Shown here piece by piece: positions 1 to 11,900 of a stretch of DNA of 64,000 bases (the first letter of the stretch is position 1; every line of letters begins with the position of its first letter). Location: positions 496,001 through 560,000 of the forward strand of contig JAQISU010000058.1 in assembly GCA_029339505.1 (NCBI GenBank), given 5' to 3'. A program made the position numbers and the translations under genes. The stretch comes from Unio delphinus. Its lineage: Eukaryota > Mollusca > Bivalvia > Unionida > Unionidae. Under the pieces are notes generated by a model that did no database searches, was not told the origin of the DNA, and worked only from the letters and a program-made list of their open reading frames with translations.

Positions 1-324
1 CATTTATCGCACGCTGTTCTCTTTAGAGTTTTTTTTTGTTGTTGATTATATTGTAAAAGCTTTCCAAATGGTGAAGGTTGATATGAAATAGTGCGATAGT
101 CCATCTAACTTTTTATCGCGGGTGTTGGGGTGCGTACGTATGGGCTTTTGAGGTCATTGAGGTAGTTCTCAATTTGTTTACAAAACATTCTCTATTTTAA
201 ATAATTGAACTTCAAAGCTCCGCTATACAACTTCAAAACTACATACCTTTTATTTACCAATTCTGTAAACATTGAATATAAACTAGGCTTGTCTACAAGG
301 TGCAACAATAATCAGGTATCACAA

Positions 325-420
325 ACATGCTCCTGTATACAAAGTCTCATCAATCAATTATCACCAACAGGCTCCTGATTACAGTCTCTTAAATCAATTA
401 TTACCAATAGGCTCCTGTAT
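325..420. repeat. 41-bp tandem repeat, left part
   Basis: Units beginning GCTCCTGTATAC recur at 329, 371 and 411, spaced 42 and 40 bp. The same unit resumes at 1678 and 1719 on the far side of a LINE fragment, so one array has been split by that insertion. Confidence 0.75.
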
Positions 421-1670
421 CTCCATTGGCGGCTCATTCTCAGGAGACCATGCGAATAGCGCCCTTTTAGTGTCGTCTGTCTCTAAATAGGTTTGGCACC
501 GTCTGTTGTGACTGTGCAGACATATGTGCGAGTGATTGTTCATATTGCAGATGGTGCAGACGTACTTGGTAATAATAACTGATGGAGTTACAGCCCCACT
601 CTTCTTTCTCTCACGTTACTCTGCTGCCAGCTGACCTCTCCTCAAATCATTGACTGCTATGTCTTTGCAGACCGTCAGTCTCCAGGTGCGGCCGTCCCTT
701 CTGGTACCCGTAGTGAATTGTTCATATATGATGTCCAGTGTAGGATTACCTAATAGGTACGGCCTATGAGTCCCACGCCAGATCCCACGCTTTTTAGGAG
801 CCTAGTGACAACGGATCGAAATAATCGCAATAATATTGACAGGAGATATTATGCGGGGGGGGGGGGGGAGATTGCAAGGTTTTGACTGCCTAAGGCACTA
901 AATCCGGCACTGAGAATGTAATATGCCAGCATCCCATCTTCCATACGTCGGACATGTTTCAGCTATCGACGGCTGCGTTCGTTCTACAGGGAGGTACTTA
1001 CTGACGATACTTTTACGCTGCAGGATCTAGCTGTGAAGTTCGCTGTCTTGCGAGATGATTTTCGGGATACGTTTTAGGCACCGTAAATGGATGGACTTCC
1101 GTCGACGCTCTTTCCTCATGCAAGTGTGCCAGGTCTAACGTCCATATAAGAGGGTGATGAGGACGCAAGTCGGGGAGACTTTGATATTAGTGTGTCCTGT
1201 CAGCACGCTGTTTCCCCACATCCTCTTACTTAGTCGGACTCTGGTGGTGTTTGCCTTTCCAAATCTTGTCCAGTTCCACATCGAGCAAGGGAGTGCTGCT
1301 GATATTTGATCCCAGGTACGTAAAGTTGATGACTGCATCTAGGGTGACACCGTCGATTTTGATGGAGGTTGCAGTGTTGCCATTTTGCGCGCTGAAAGTT
1401 GTCTTTTATCAGGCTGATAGTGAGCCCGACCTGCTTGCAGACATCAGCAAAATGGTTTCCCAGTCTCTGAGGGAAAAACTCGGTGTGAGTCAATAGAGCT
1501 CGTCAGCAGCAAAGAGCATCTCCCTAATGAGTACCAACCTCACTTTGGTTTCGAAAGCAGTCATACCATGTTGAACAGGTCCACATAGGATCTCGTGTGT
1601 AGATATACACCATCAATGGAGTCAAAAGCGTAGGACAGGAGAAGGGAGAAAACGATCCCCAAAAGAAGCA
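421..1670 (-). mobile_element. RTE-like LINE fragment, 5'-truncated
   Basis: Read on the minus strand, this is the 3' third of the same LINE family found full-length at 59470-63854. The matching parts are the reverse-transcriptase end (the segment around GVYLHTRS, then a decayed LFAxD active-site region), the 'TLLYGSE'-type segment, and the C-terminal zinc-finger-like region (two Cys then His/Cys) that runs into the 3' end near 425. Numerous frameshifts and stops make it non-functional. The short sequence GGCTCCTGTAT occurs on both sides (about 409 and 1676), but because the flanks are a tandem repeat it cannot be proven to be a target duplication. A 14-nt poly-G tract lies at 855-868. Confidence 0.8.
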
Positions 1671-1745
1671 CAAACAGGCTCCTGTATACAATTTCCTAAA
1701 TCAATTATAATCATCAAGCGTCTGTATACAATATGTTAAATCAAT
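1671..1745. repeat. 41-bp tandem repeat, right part
   Basis: This continues the array seen at 325-420, with units at 1678 and 1719. The unit contains CTGTATACAAT followed by a TAAATCAAT stretch. Confidence 0.7.
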
Positions 1746-1779
1746 CGAGTATTCTAGCTGTCTCATGGCGTTATGAGGT

Positions 1780-1975
1780 TAGAGGGGGGGGGGGGGACTT
1801 GTCGGCCTGATGTCAGGATACTATAATTGTGTGGGACATCATTCTACATGCCTGCGGCATGATGCCCCATTGCTTGATATCACTATAAACTGTAATAACT
1901 GCAAACGTCGTAACGATATGACCGACAATTGTTAGAGCTATATTAAAATCCATTTACGCACATACACACACATAA
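1780..1975 (+). mobile_element. SINE fragment (core and tail only)
   Basis: The segment from about 1800 matches the core of the SINEs at 27403, 40397 and 48026: a GGCCTGRTGTCAGRATA stretch, then GTGGGACATCAT, a TGCGGCAT-like stretch, ATCACTATAAACTG, and a CA-rich tail. The tRNA-like head is missing and a 13-nt poly-G run (1784-1796) sits at the break. Confidence 0.75.
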
Positions 1976-2960
1976 TTTTCAACACCACAACTATTATTTT
2001 GAGGTTAGTAAAATTTAAAACCAGTTGTTGCAAGGTGGTTCCTTTTTTACTATAAAATATTTCGTAATTTTAGAGATAAACCTTGCAAATGTCCAAATGT
2101 ATATTGCCTGTAACTCGATTAGACTCTGTAAATACTTTGGACAAAATACCTACCTTTCTCCGCTAATTCCCATCATAATGTGTGGCTCTTAAACTATTTT
2201 ATCCAGCCAGTGCCTTAGAGGAAGTTACTCATGTCTGCTAAAGCAATATCACCAAAATTAGTATTATCATATTATCATATAAACATATTGCAGGCTTTTC
2301 GGGTAAGGCTCGTCAGGAATGTCAAGCGAAGCTTCCAGCTTGAATTTAGAGGCTTTTACCCAACAACGGATTTGTAACATTTAACTATATTTACAATTTT
2401 ACATTAAATATACTTGCCCATCAGACAAAAGCGTAGTAATTTTAAAAATAACCAACAAGTTCTTGATTAATGTTTGTTTAATTAATATTTTAATATATCC
2501 TATATTGTATATGATTGTAAAGCTCCCCAAAACAAAAATGAAAGACGAATACCATCGATTGCTTCAGCTTTCCACCTATATACATACGATGTCATGATGG
2601 ATGGAGGTCTGGGAGATATTAACTAGTGGTGGTACAAGATATTTTACTTTTAGAGATCTAAATAATCATCGCTGACTTGTTAATATTTTAATATAGATGG
2701 TGGTTTGTGTGCTTTGATGATGATGAGGAGGAGAAGGTGTAGGATGAAGGTGATGACAACGACGATAACACTGGTCAACAGTGAAATCATTATTGACGTG
2801 AAAAGGCCCTAATCTGTAGTATTTTGGTGTGCCGAACACGAATATAACCGTGATTTTTTTTTTATTGGCTCTCGTTTTGAAGATATTCATATACCTCATT
2901 TTCTATGTTTCACTGTATAAATTTCTCCAGTAGGACTGCAGCAACATCCGGAATAATGAT
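1976..2960. other. AT-rich DNA, no gene seen
   Basis: I see no coding region, repeat array or terminal inverted repeat here. Short minus-strand frames around 2666-2899 have no recognisable domain. Confidence 0.5.
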
Positions 2961-3031
2961 GTAACATTGCATAATACCATCATGCTCACATCATCCACAG
3001 TTGATTGCATCATTTTCTGATGCAATGCAAT

Positions 3032-3149
3032 ACTAATGCCATGCGGCTGCTGAAGTACGTTGACGTCAGCTGTGTACTATACATGTGTAGGCCTATTATA
3101 CTAATGCAAGGCGGCTGCTGAAGCTGACGTAAGCAGTGTACTATATAAA
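3032..3149 (+). promoter_or_regulatory. Duplicated promoter module with TATA box
   Basis: Two copies of a roughly 48-bp module lie at 3032-3080 and 3100-3147. Each contains CTAATGC, GGCGGCTGCTGAAG or a close variant, a TGACGT core (a perfect CRE-like TGACGTCA in the first copy) and GTGTACTATA. Only the second copy carries a full TATATAAA box (3142-3149). It lies about 115 bp before the ATG at 3264, which fits a start of transcription near 3175. That this drives the downstream ORF is inference from position. Confidence 0.55.
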
Positions 3150-3263
3150 GCCCAATCAGATAGGTTCAGCATTTAAAATATTTTAGACGTTGTGCGAGAC
3201 AGTTCAAGCTACTGTTACATAAAACTTATTATTTTATCCATTTACGTACAATAAAGAACAGTA

Positions 3264-4952
3264 ATGCCTCGAAAGTGTGTTAATACCGCGGACAATTTTT
3301 GCTATATTTGTGGGGAAGTGACATTTGCCAACCAGAAGAAAAGTATCAATTCTCAAGTGAAGAAGGCATATCATCTTTACTTCGGATGCAAGGTTGGTGA
3401 CCAAGACAAGCCTTGGGCTCCGCATATATGCTGTGGTACATGTACAACACAGCTTTCACAGTGGTTGAATTGCAAAAGGTCATCAATGCCGTTTGCAGTC
3501 CCAATGGTGTGGAGAGAGCCAAGCAACCACCTAAATGACTGTTACTTCTGCTTGGTTCCTCCTCTTTCCGGCGGAATAACGAAGCGAAAGAAGTCGAGAA
3601 TTGTCTACCCAAACATTCCGTCTGCATTGATACCAGTTCCACATGGTAAGGGACTTCCTATTCCAGAACCTCCAGCAGAATATTCTCTTGATTCATCTGA
3701 CGAAGACAAAGGTGAGTCGACCTGTTCTTCTCCTGGTCCATCAGCATGCAGTGATCCAGATTTTCACTGTGGTGCATCATCAACCCCACACAGAATAACA
3801 CAGGAAGAACTAAATGACCTGATTCGTGATTTGGACTTATCAAAGAACAAGGCAGAATTGCTAGGATCAAGACTCCAACAATGGAATCTTCTAGAAGAAG
3901 ATGTCACAATTACTGCATATCGAAAGCGCCACCAGCAATTGGAGCCTTTCTTCAGAAAGGAAAGTAATCTGATATTCTGTTCCGATATTGAGGGCCTCAT
4001 GAATGCTTTAAAAATCACTCATGACCCACAAGAATGGAGACTATTTGTGGACTCTTCGAAACTGAGTCTCAAGGCTGTGCTTTTGCACAATGGAAACATT
4101 CTTCCACCTATTCCAGTAGCGTATGCTGTCCACATGAAAGAGACATACGATAACTTAAGGCAGCTACTGAATTCCATTGAGTATAACAAGTACAGCTGGC
4201 ACCTCTGTGGTGATTTGAAGGTAGTTGCCCTTTTAATGGGACTGCAGCAAGGATATACAAAATACATGTGTTTCTTATGCGAGTGGGATAGCCGAGCAAG
4301 GGAAATGCACTACATGAGGAAGGTATGGACTCACAGGCAGAATGTAGCCATTGGAGAGAAGAATATCCAACACCCAGCTCTGGTTGAAGCTCAGAAAATC
4401 TTGCTACCACCCCTTCACATCAAACTAGGTTTGATGAAGAACTTCGTGAAAGCCATTGACCGGACTTTGCCAGCATTCCGATACCTGCATGAAAAATTCC
4501 CTCGTCTCAGCGAAGCAAAGATTAAAGAAGGAGTTTTTGTGGGTCCTCAGATTCGAGAGCTTTTCAAAGATGACCGGTTCAACAACTTGCTGGAAGGTGA
4601 CGCGAAACAAGCATGGAATGCTTTTCGCCTAGTTTCTACAAACTTCCTCGGAAATGTTAGGGCAGAAAACTATAAGGAACTAGTAGAAGACATGTTGATG
4701 AAGTATAAGAAACTTGGCTGCAATATGTCTCTAAAGATTCACTTCCTTCATTCCCATTTGGATTTCTTTCCTAGCAACTGTGGTATTGTTAGTGATGAAC
4801 ACGGCGAACGTTTTCATCAAGATATCGCAACAATGGAACAAAGATACTAAGGAAAATGGTCCACTACAATGCTGGCTGACTACTGCTGGACACTCCTCAG
4901 AGATGCTCCCGAACAGCTGTACAATAGACAGGCGAAGAAACCTAAGATGTAG
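3264..4952 (+). pseudogene. Transposase-like zinc-binding protein, one nonsense codon
   Basis: A single-exon frame of 562 codons starts at ATG 3264 and is interrupted only by TAA at 4848-4850, after codon 528. The frame then continues for 33 codons to TAG 4950-4952. The break lies in a Glu-Arg-Tyr-stop-Gly-Lys-Trp context, where a CAA-to-TAA change would explain it. The N-terminus has a probable zinc site (Cys13, Cys16, His37/Cys42, Cys57, Cys60) and a second CxxC near residue 94. The middle is acidic and Ser-rich (about 138-170). The C-terminal half carries the blocks FVDSSKLSLKAV, GDLKVVALLMGL, GYTKYMCFLCEWD, HIKLGLMKNFVKA and SDEHGERFHQDI. I recognise these blocks as a repeated, unnamed animal family usually regarded as transposon-derived, but I cannot name its superfamily and see no clear terminal repeats. 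AATAAA lies at 5330. A truncated but functional 528-residue protein is possible. Confidence 0.65.
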
Positions 4953-5329
4953 TCAATGACTTGATTTTTTTATAGGTAGGCTATTACAGTTGACCTTTTA
5001 CTATTAGAATGCATTTCGTTATGTAAACATTAATTTCTTGCAGATTACAAAAAAACTAGAGCCAATTTTGCAATTTGACTGTCATATTCGTGTTCATCAC
5101 ATAAAAATTGATAAGAATTGACTAATTTTATTTCAGTAACATGACTTTTGTAAAAATTTGTTGTCCAGTGTAATGAAAGTCTTTTTAACCTTAACTTTGT
5201 AAGGAAAGAACAAAGTCTTCTAAATCACTCTCACTTTAGAAAAGGGATGACTCTTTTAATCTTAATATTTGTATTTCTTTTAAATTTTATTTCACTTTCA
5301 TTTTCTTCCTGTTGATGTTTTAGCATTTT

Positions 5330-5335
5330 AATAAA
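5330..5335 (+). terminator. Possible polyadenylation signal
   Basis: An AATAAA hexamer lies 378 bp after the final stop of the frame starting at 3264, in AU-rich 3' sequence. No other evidence supports its use. Confidence 0.3.
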
Positions 5336-5417
5336 CTAATGCATAATTATTTAACGTATGACAATGTTTTGCGCTAGACACATGGATAATACTGTACAAA
5401 TCTGAAGTTACCATACA

Positions 5418-8095
5418 GGATCGGTAGTCGCCCGGGTCAACTAGGACCGCACTTGTCGTTGGTCACCAGGTCGGAGGTGACAAAAGTGTGCTACTGATAC
5501 TTTGCATAATATCAGAGTGAGAGACAGCATCGCCATCTCCACCTAGAACATTAGAACTCTGGCGCAAATCGGAAGACTCCAAAAGTTGACACATGGCACA
5601 ATCTGGGACTCTGTGAAGTTAGATGGAAAGCCCTTGGAGAACACCAAACTGTAGATCGGCATATATTCTACTATAGTCGAGAGTTGGATAACTCCATAAA
5701 TGGAGTAGGCTTCCTTGTAAACAATGCCATCAAGGATCTGCGCCTGAATCACGACCCATATCTAACAGAATCATCTCCAATCGTCTAAAAGTAAAGCCCT
5801 TTAACATCACAATTATCGAAGTTTAGGTTTCAACTACTGATCATGATGATGAAGAAATAGCAGAGTTGCACAACAAACTCCAAGGTATTATAAAGATGGT
5901 AAGTAAAAAAGACATCCTCATCATCCACGTAGAGTGGAATGCCAAAGATGGCAAAGATGGTCTGAACGACTGGGATGATCATTGTGGACCTTCTTGCAAT
6001 GAACTCATCAAAGAAAGTGGGGGGGGGGGGGGGGCGGCTGCTCAAAGTTCGCAATCTCCAACAACTTGGTACTAGCCAACATCCTTGGCCAACATAAAGC
6101 TTCACGAGGTTGGACATGGCACGCACCAAATGGAACCCTTCAAAACCAGATCGACTACATACTGGTTCATAACCGTTACCAATCTGACATCAATAGAATA
6201 ACAACAAGAAAATTCCCAGGTGCTAATGTTGGGAGTGAAGAGATTCTGAATCTGTGTGATACCCAAAGAGACCTCAAAAACACCAGACACACAACATTGG
6301 CAATGGAATACCGGTAAATATACAATAATAGTAGAAAACAACCTGAGGAAGGCAAATAAAGATTGGATTGGATTAAAGTGCATATAAATAGAGAACAGCA
6401 TGATAAAGAATAACTGTATTCCAAATTGTGAAAGACCTAACCGGACATAAACAACCAAGAGTCAGTACCATTCAAGACGAAATTGGAACATGCGGCACAG
6501 AAGCAAGTGACATTGCAGAAAGATGGACTGAGTATTGTAAATAATTATAGGACCATCCATCTATAGGAGACCCAGGGCTGCTTGAAGTTCCAAACTCCAC
6601 AAGTGATGATAATTTCCCCATTCTCAAAGAAGAGGTGAAGTCAGCAATAAGAACACTGAATAATGCGGAGTCAGCTAGAGTAGACAGCTGAACTTATCAA
6701 TAATGGTGGAGAATCAGTGATAAAGCTACTAACAAAAATCTTCAACCAGACCTGGTAGAGAGGCGAATGGTCAACGCAGTGGACCCAGTCACTGATTGTA
6801 ACACTCCCAAAACAAGGAAATCTCCAGCTGTGCCAACATTATATAACTATCAGTTTGATCAGCCATGCTAGTAAGATGATGCTGAAGATCATCTTGTACA
6901 GACTGAACCAACAATCAGAATACATAATTGCTGAAGAACAGACAGGGTTCCGGGTTCCGGAGTGGAAGAAGCACAAGATATCTCACATGTGTTCATAGAT
7001 TTCAAAAAGGCTTTTGAAAGAGTGTAGCTAGAGGCATAATGTGCCACAATAAAGAGGTACATCAATAGTTAAACGTTCCCCAATATCATCAGGAAGCTGT
7101 ATGCCTAGGCTACTAGTGCAGTAATTGCTCATGCGACAGTGGCGGACTTGTTCAAGGCAACAGTTGCAGTACGTCAAGGCTGTCTCCTGGCACCCACGCT
7201 TTTCAGCATCTACGTAGAGCCCATCATGAGCGAAGCCCTGGAAAACAACGGTGGGACAGTCCGCATTGCTGGGCGTATAATCACTAAGCTACGCCTTGCA
7301 GACATCATTGGTGTGCTGGCAAGCAATGAAGGCAGGCTTGCCACCTTAGTGAAGAACCATATTCCAGATCTGACATGGAGATAAGCACTGAGAAGACAAA
7401 ACTCATGACAAATAGTGGCAAACAAATCTCAGCCAAGTTTTAAAGTCAGAGAACAGCAACTGGAAATGTTGTGCCAATTCAAATATATTGTTTTTTATAA
7501 TCACCAATGAGGGATCAAGAGCAGAAAATTTGTCACGAGCAGCACAAACAACGGCAGCTGTGTCAAAGCTAAGACCTATCTGGAGAGACAAACATATATG
7601 TCTGAAAACTTACATCAGACTATTGAGAGCACTAGTCATCTCAATCTTTTTGTATTCATGTGAGGCATGGGCACTGCCGACAGAATTACAAAGAACAATC
7701 CAGGCACTTGAGATGAGATGCTACAGAGCCATCCTTGACATCTCTTACATAGACCACATCACAAATGATGAAGCGCGAAACAGCATCGGTCACAAAGTAG
7801 GCCATTATGAAGACCTCTTGACCACTGTAAACAAGTGAAAGAAGAAATGGTATGACCATGTCACTAGAGCTAATAGTCTATCCACAACTTGACTGCAGGG
7901 CAGAGTCCCGGGTGGGAGAAAGAGAGGTAGACAGAGAAAATGGCGGACTTACAACATCACAGAATTGATCAGAAATGGTTTTGAGGAGACACCGGCACTG
8001 GCACATGATCGAGACAAGTGAAGGGAACTTGTCAGATGTTTAGCAGTACAGTGCCTCAACGACCACATTAGGTCCCAACACTGATGAAGGTGAGG
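5418..8095 (+). mobile_element. Decayed non-LTR retrotransposon (LINE)
   Basis: Fragments in different frames follow the order of an endonuclease-reverse transcriptase protein. An endonuclease end with the block QIDYILVHNRY lies near 6140. A reverse-transcriptase palm block FIDFKKAFE lies near 6990 and ends in a stop. The block VRQGCLLAPTLFS is near 7165. The active-site segment near 7290 reads LADII instead of the expected [FY]ADD. A C-terminal region with FLYSCEAWALP lies near 7650. Several frameshifts and stops and the lost catalytic Asp pair show it is dead. A poly-G run of about 16 nt interrupts the frame near 6019-6034. The family differs from the LINEs at 421 and 59470. Ends are approximate. 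Confidence 0.75.
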
Positions 8096-8191
8096 ATTGT
8101 TTTGATGGGATAAATGTTAGCAATACCATTCTGAGACTGTCACATCAGTTTTACCATATGCCATAACATATTTTATTTTTTATTTTTTCAG

Positions 8192-8867
8192 ATGAAAATC
8201 GCAATTCAAATCATTATCACCATAATCGTCCTACATACGGCACATATGTCAGGTATGAAATCCCATGTCACATGATTCAACATGACAACCAAAATTAATC
8301 AATATATTTTGTTTATTAACGTTGATCAACCATTCATCATTCCGAAGAGAGTAGCTGTTGTTAGATGTTAGAATTATCGCTCTGTAAGTCTTTAACATTC
8401 AATATTTACACAAGAGACCACTCCTCTCTTCCCACTGAGAGCGGTTTCAATATGAAATGTTTGTATACATGCTGTCGCCACGGTACTTAAGATCCTCTGC
8501 ATTTAAAACTCTCCCATCATATATTTCGGTGTAGCGGTTCAATGGATACTAAATTTATTGACCAGACACAATTCCGTCTGCCTCAGTTTGTATTGTGTTT
8601 GAGTTATATTTTCTCGTAAAATGTACAGTTTTCTTAAACTTCATTATCATATTCCTGAATCTGTCGTAAATGGAATTTTAGCGTCTGTATTACATTATTT
8701 CTTGACCATCCCTTTTCCTTTGCATCGTCTATTTGTTTGTGTCATAATGAATTATTTGAGATAAATCTCCCACAACGTTTGTGCACATCTCGATTGTTCC
8801 CCAAATCTACAGAATGTTTTATTACTATAAAGATAGCTCATCCGATCTCCTTAATATCAAAACAGCG

Positions 8868-8926
<59 letters not shown>

Positions 8927-11900
8927 TTTATAAGCGAAGCTCCACTGTGTTAAAAGAGATTTTTGTATTATCTCTTTTGTACGTATCACATTAGCAGAAG
9001 AAATAGAATCATATTTGAATACAACATAAGACTAATTCTAAACGTTGCTGGTAAATGTAACACTAATACTGCTTGACTGCACAAATGTATCTTTCTACTG
9101 GACAATTCATCCTGATAATGGCGTGAATAATAACAGATAATTATCAAGCGTCACGTTAATGTACAGTTAACCCCATCCCAAACCATAACAATTAAAAAAG
9201 TTTGAAACTTTGGAGATTCCTTTGCATTAGTCATATCAAATTCCAGTCTTCATTTCCTTAAGTTTAGATAGTTTCATCCTTAAATGTTTCATTTATCGAT
9301 GAGTATGATATAGACATTACTACAATAGAACCGTATCAATATAACTTCTTATCGTTGATTAATTAGCAGATTTTTAAAATGTAATGGCTTTGATAGGTAC
9401 AGTGTTGTAATAAAAAGCGTTTTATTACAATGTTGTGACAATCATCCTGATTTTAGTACCAATACACATCACTTTATCGAGCTAGTGACAACAGCATGAA
9501 TGGATGAACTATTATTATCTATCATGATATAAATTATGTTGAAATATAACATAATTATTAAGAGCATTGTTACAGATATAAACCTTCAACTTCCAAGCGA
9601 TCATAGAAATTTATCTAATTTTCACATGGTCATAGATAGCGATCACGGGCCCTGGTATAAGACACACGGGCCTCTCCTAGTCCTTGTTCAAATGAAAGTT
9701 GATTTTTTTTTTATTATAAAATTGAAAAGTGTTGTTTGGCCCAGGTGCCTTTGATATAACTCTGGTTGCGTCCCCACCCCCACTCCGTCTTTTCGGTCGT
9801 GATTGTTCAGTGTAACATGTGTTTCGTTTGGTACCTTATGAACCTCCCTGATATCAGGTATGAAATTAAACTTTACAAATAGAAACGGCAACAATATATA
9901 AGGTGTATATTTCTAAAATTAAAATTAATCTCTTTCACGACCTTTAGACACCAATCGAGTCAGAGTCAAGCGTCGTCTGAACCAGTTTGGGAAGATGGTG
10001 CGACTTATGACAGGGCACAATCCGTTGGATTTTAACGGTTACGGAAACTACTGTGGTTTCGGTGGACACGGCAAACCTGTTGACAAGATAGACCGGTAAC
10101 CAATAATTGTTAAAGCTTCTGCAGATGACTTTCACCGTGTAAAAATGTCCTTCACTATGTTTTATACGTTTATTATTAAATCTGTTTATATATAAAAACA
10201 ACTTGCAATCTATTCTTTCAATATTGCAACCAAAAAACATAACAATAATTACCTATGTTCAATCTCCTAAATCCACCCAAATGTTTGAAACCAACAAAGG
10301 TACGAATAGAAAGACTGAGTTGTAAATATATAATGTAGTTCCTACGCTCAGTTTATTTGAGAAATCTTTCATCCTTATCTCATTTTATTTGAAACTTCTT
10401 TCTGACATTTGTGATTGCGAATATCATGATCTAAATATCTTTTACCATACTTCTTAAGTTTTTCGTCAAAAGTAACAAACGGCAGATAAATTACTTCGGG
10501 GAAATGCTAGATGCCATGCAGACACAGCGCTTTCTAAGATAGCTCGTACGAAAGAAACAAAAACAGTAGTGTTCAGCCAACCTCTGTAAACGGTATTCTG
10601 CCTTTTAACAAGAATTGTATATGTCGATTTTTAAGGGGGTGCGGAATGGAATAGTGGAATGCTTTAATTAAAAACCCATCTCGTGCACGCTCTAATTTCC
10701 TGCTGCTCATGTACGGCAAATTATCTATGGTCGGAAATAATTTACAAACCATCTGACGTTTTCAGTCATCAATTTTTTTTTAGTTACCTTTCCTTCTTAA
10801 TCGTCTTCTGGAAACATCAGTAGGGAGGCAGAGAAGCGGCAGAAAATTGCAAACTTCCATGAAAAGGGAGAGAAACCCTGATGAGCTACTTATACAACTA
10901 CAGTTGCCTCTCTTGATTATTTCTTTTACAGATGTTGCATGCTTCACGACTGGTGTTACCGCGATATCAATCGAAATGAATGCGAATCCATTCTGCATAC
11001 AGAACCCTATATTCGGATGTATAGATTTGAATCCCAAGGAAAGAACATCACATGTAGTAAGCATCCACTACCATTACTCAACATTAATAGTCGATCTCAG
11101 TGGGGTTTCTTTTGTATTTAAAACAACACAAACACAAGTAATGATACCGCAAACTAGATTTTGCCTCCGTTGTTGTTCATGAAAATTGAAGGAGAATATA
11201 AAACTGTATTACGGAAAATTAATTTATGTATCGACTGAACAATGAAGGGACCCAATACAATGCTGGAGAAGCCATTCTGTTGGCTAAGAGCATCAAATCA
11301 TATAATTCAACGACATGAAGCTGAGCCTGAGAAGCAATTGTCTACTATGAACCTGAGGCACCGTGGCCGACAAAGGCGGGTCCACAAGTTGCAGTCAAAT
11401 GTTCCATGTCGTATGTCGATAAATCCAATATTGTGTTAAATCAAACTGCATGACCTTAAAGTTTTATTTTCTAGATCGAGATTTATATTTTTTTACGGAA
11501 TTATACAGTGGTTTCTTACGGTTTTATTTCCTATGTCGACGTTTTACAGTGTATATTTTGAATTAAACAGCAGTGGTTTAAATTTCATATGAATATCATA
11601 TGTCGATAATCCCTTATTCATGCTTTGAATATAATTTTTTGTGATGAAAGTCCCATTATATGAGACTAGTATTTAGATTTTATCTGTTGAATTTCATTCC
11701 AACTTGAAATAGCTTTTGCATTTCACAATAACGCGGTTCGTTCGCGAGAGCGACCTCTATGGAAACAATTCATAGGAATTATCGACCTGTGACAGATAAC
11801 TTTCAAACTGTAAATGCATGAATTATAACGGCTCCTTATAATGAAATTCACGAATGATGTATCTTAATACTCGATATTACTTTGACTTGTTAAAGTGGAC

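Noticed and set aside
4108..4410. 100-codon minus-strand frame and neighbours at 3346, 3764 and 4019
   Set aside because: Antisense shadows of the transposase-like frame 3264-4952.
7139..7838. Active reverse transcriptase gene
   Set aside because: The catalytic [FY]ADD motif reads LADII, and frameshifts and stops separate the domains.
10847..11182. 111-codon plus-strand frame
   Set aside because: It overlaps phospholipase exon 3 (10932-11056) in a different frame; the exon frame carries the catalytic CCMLHDWCY.
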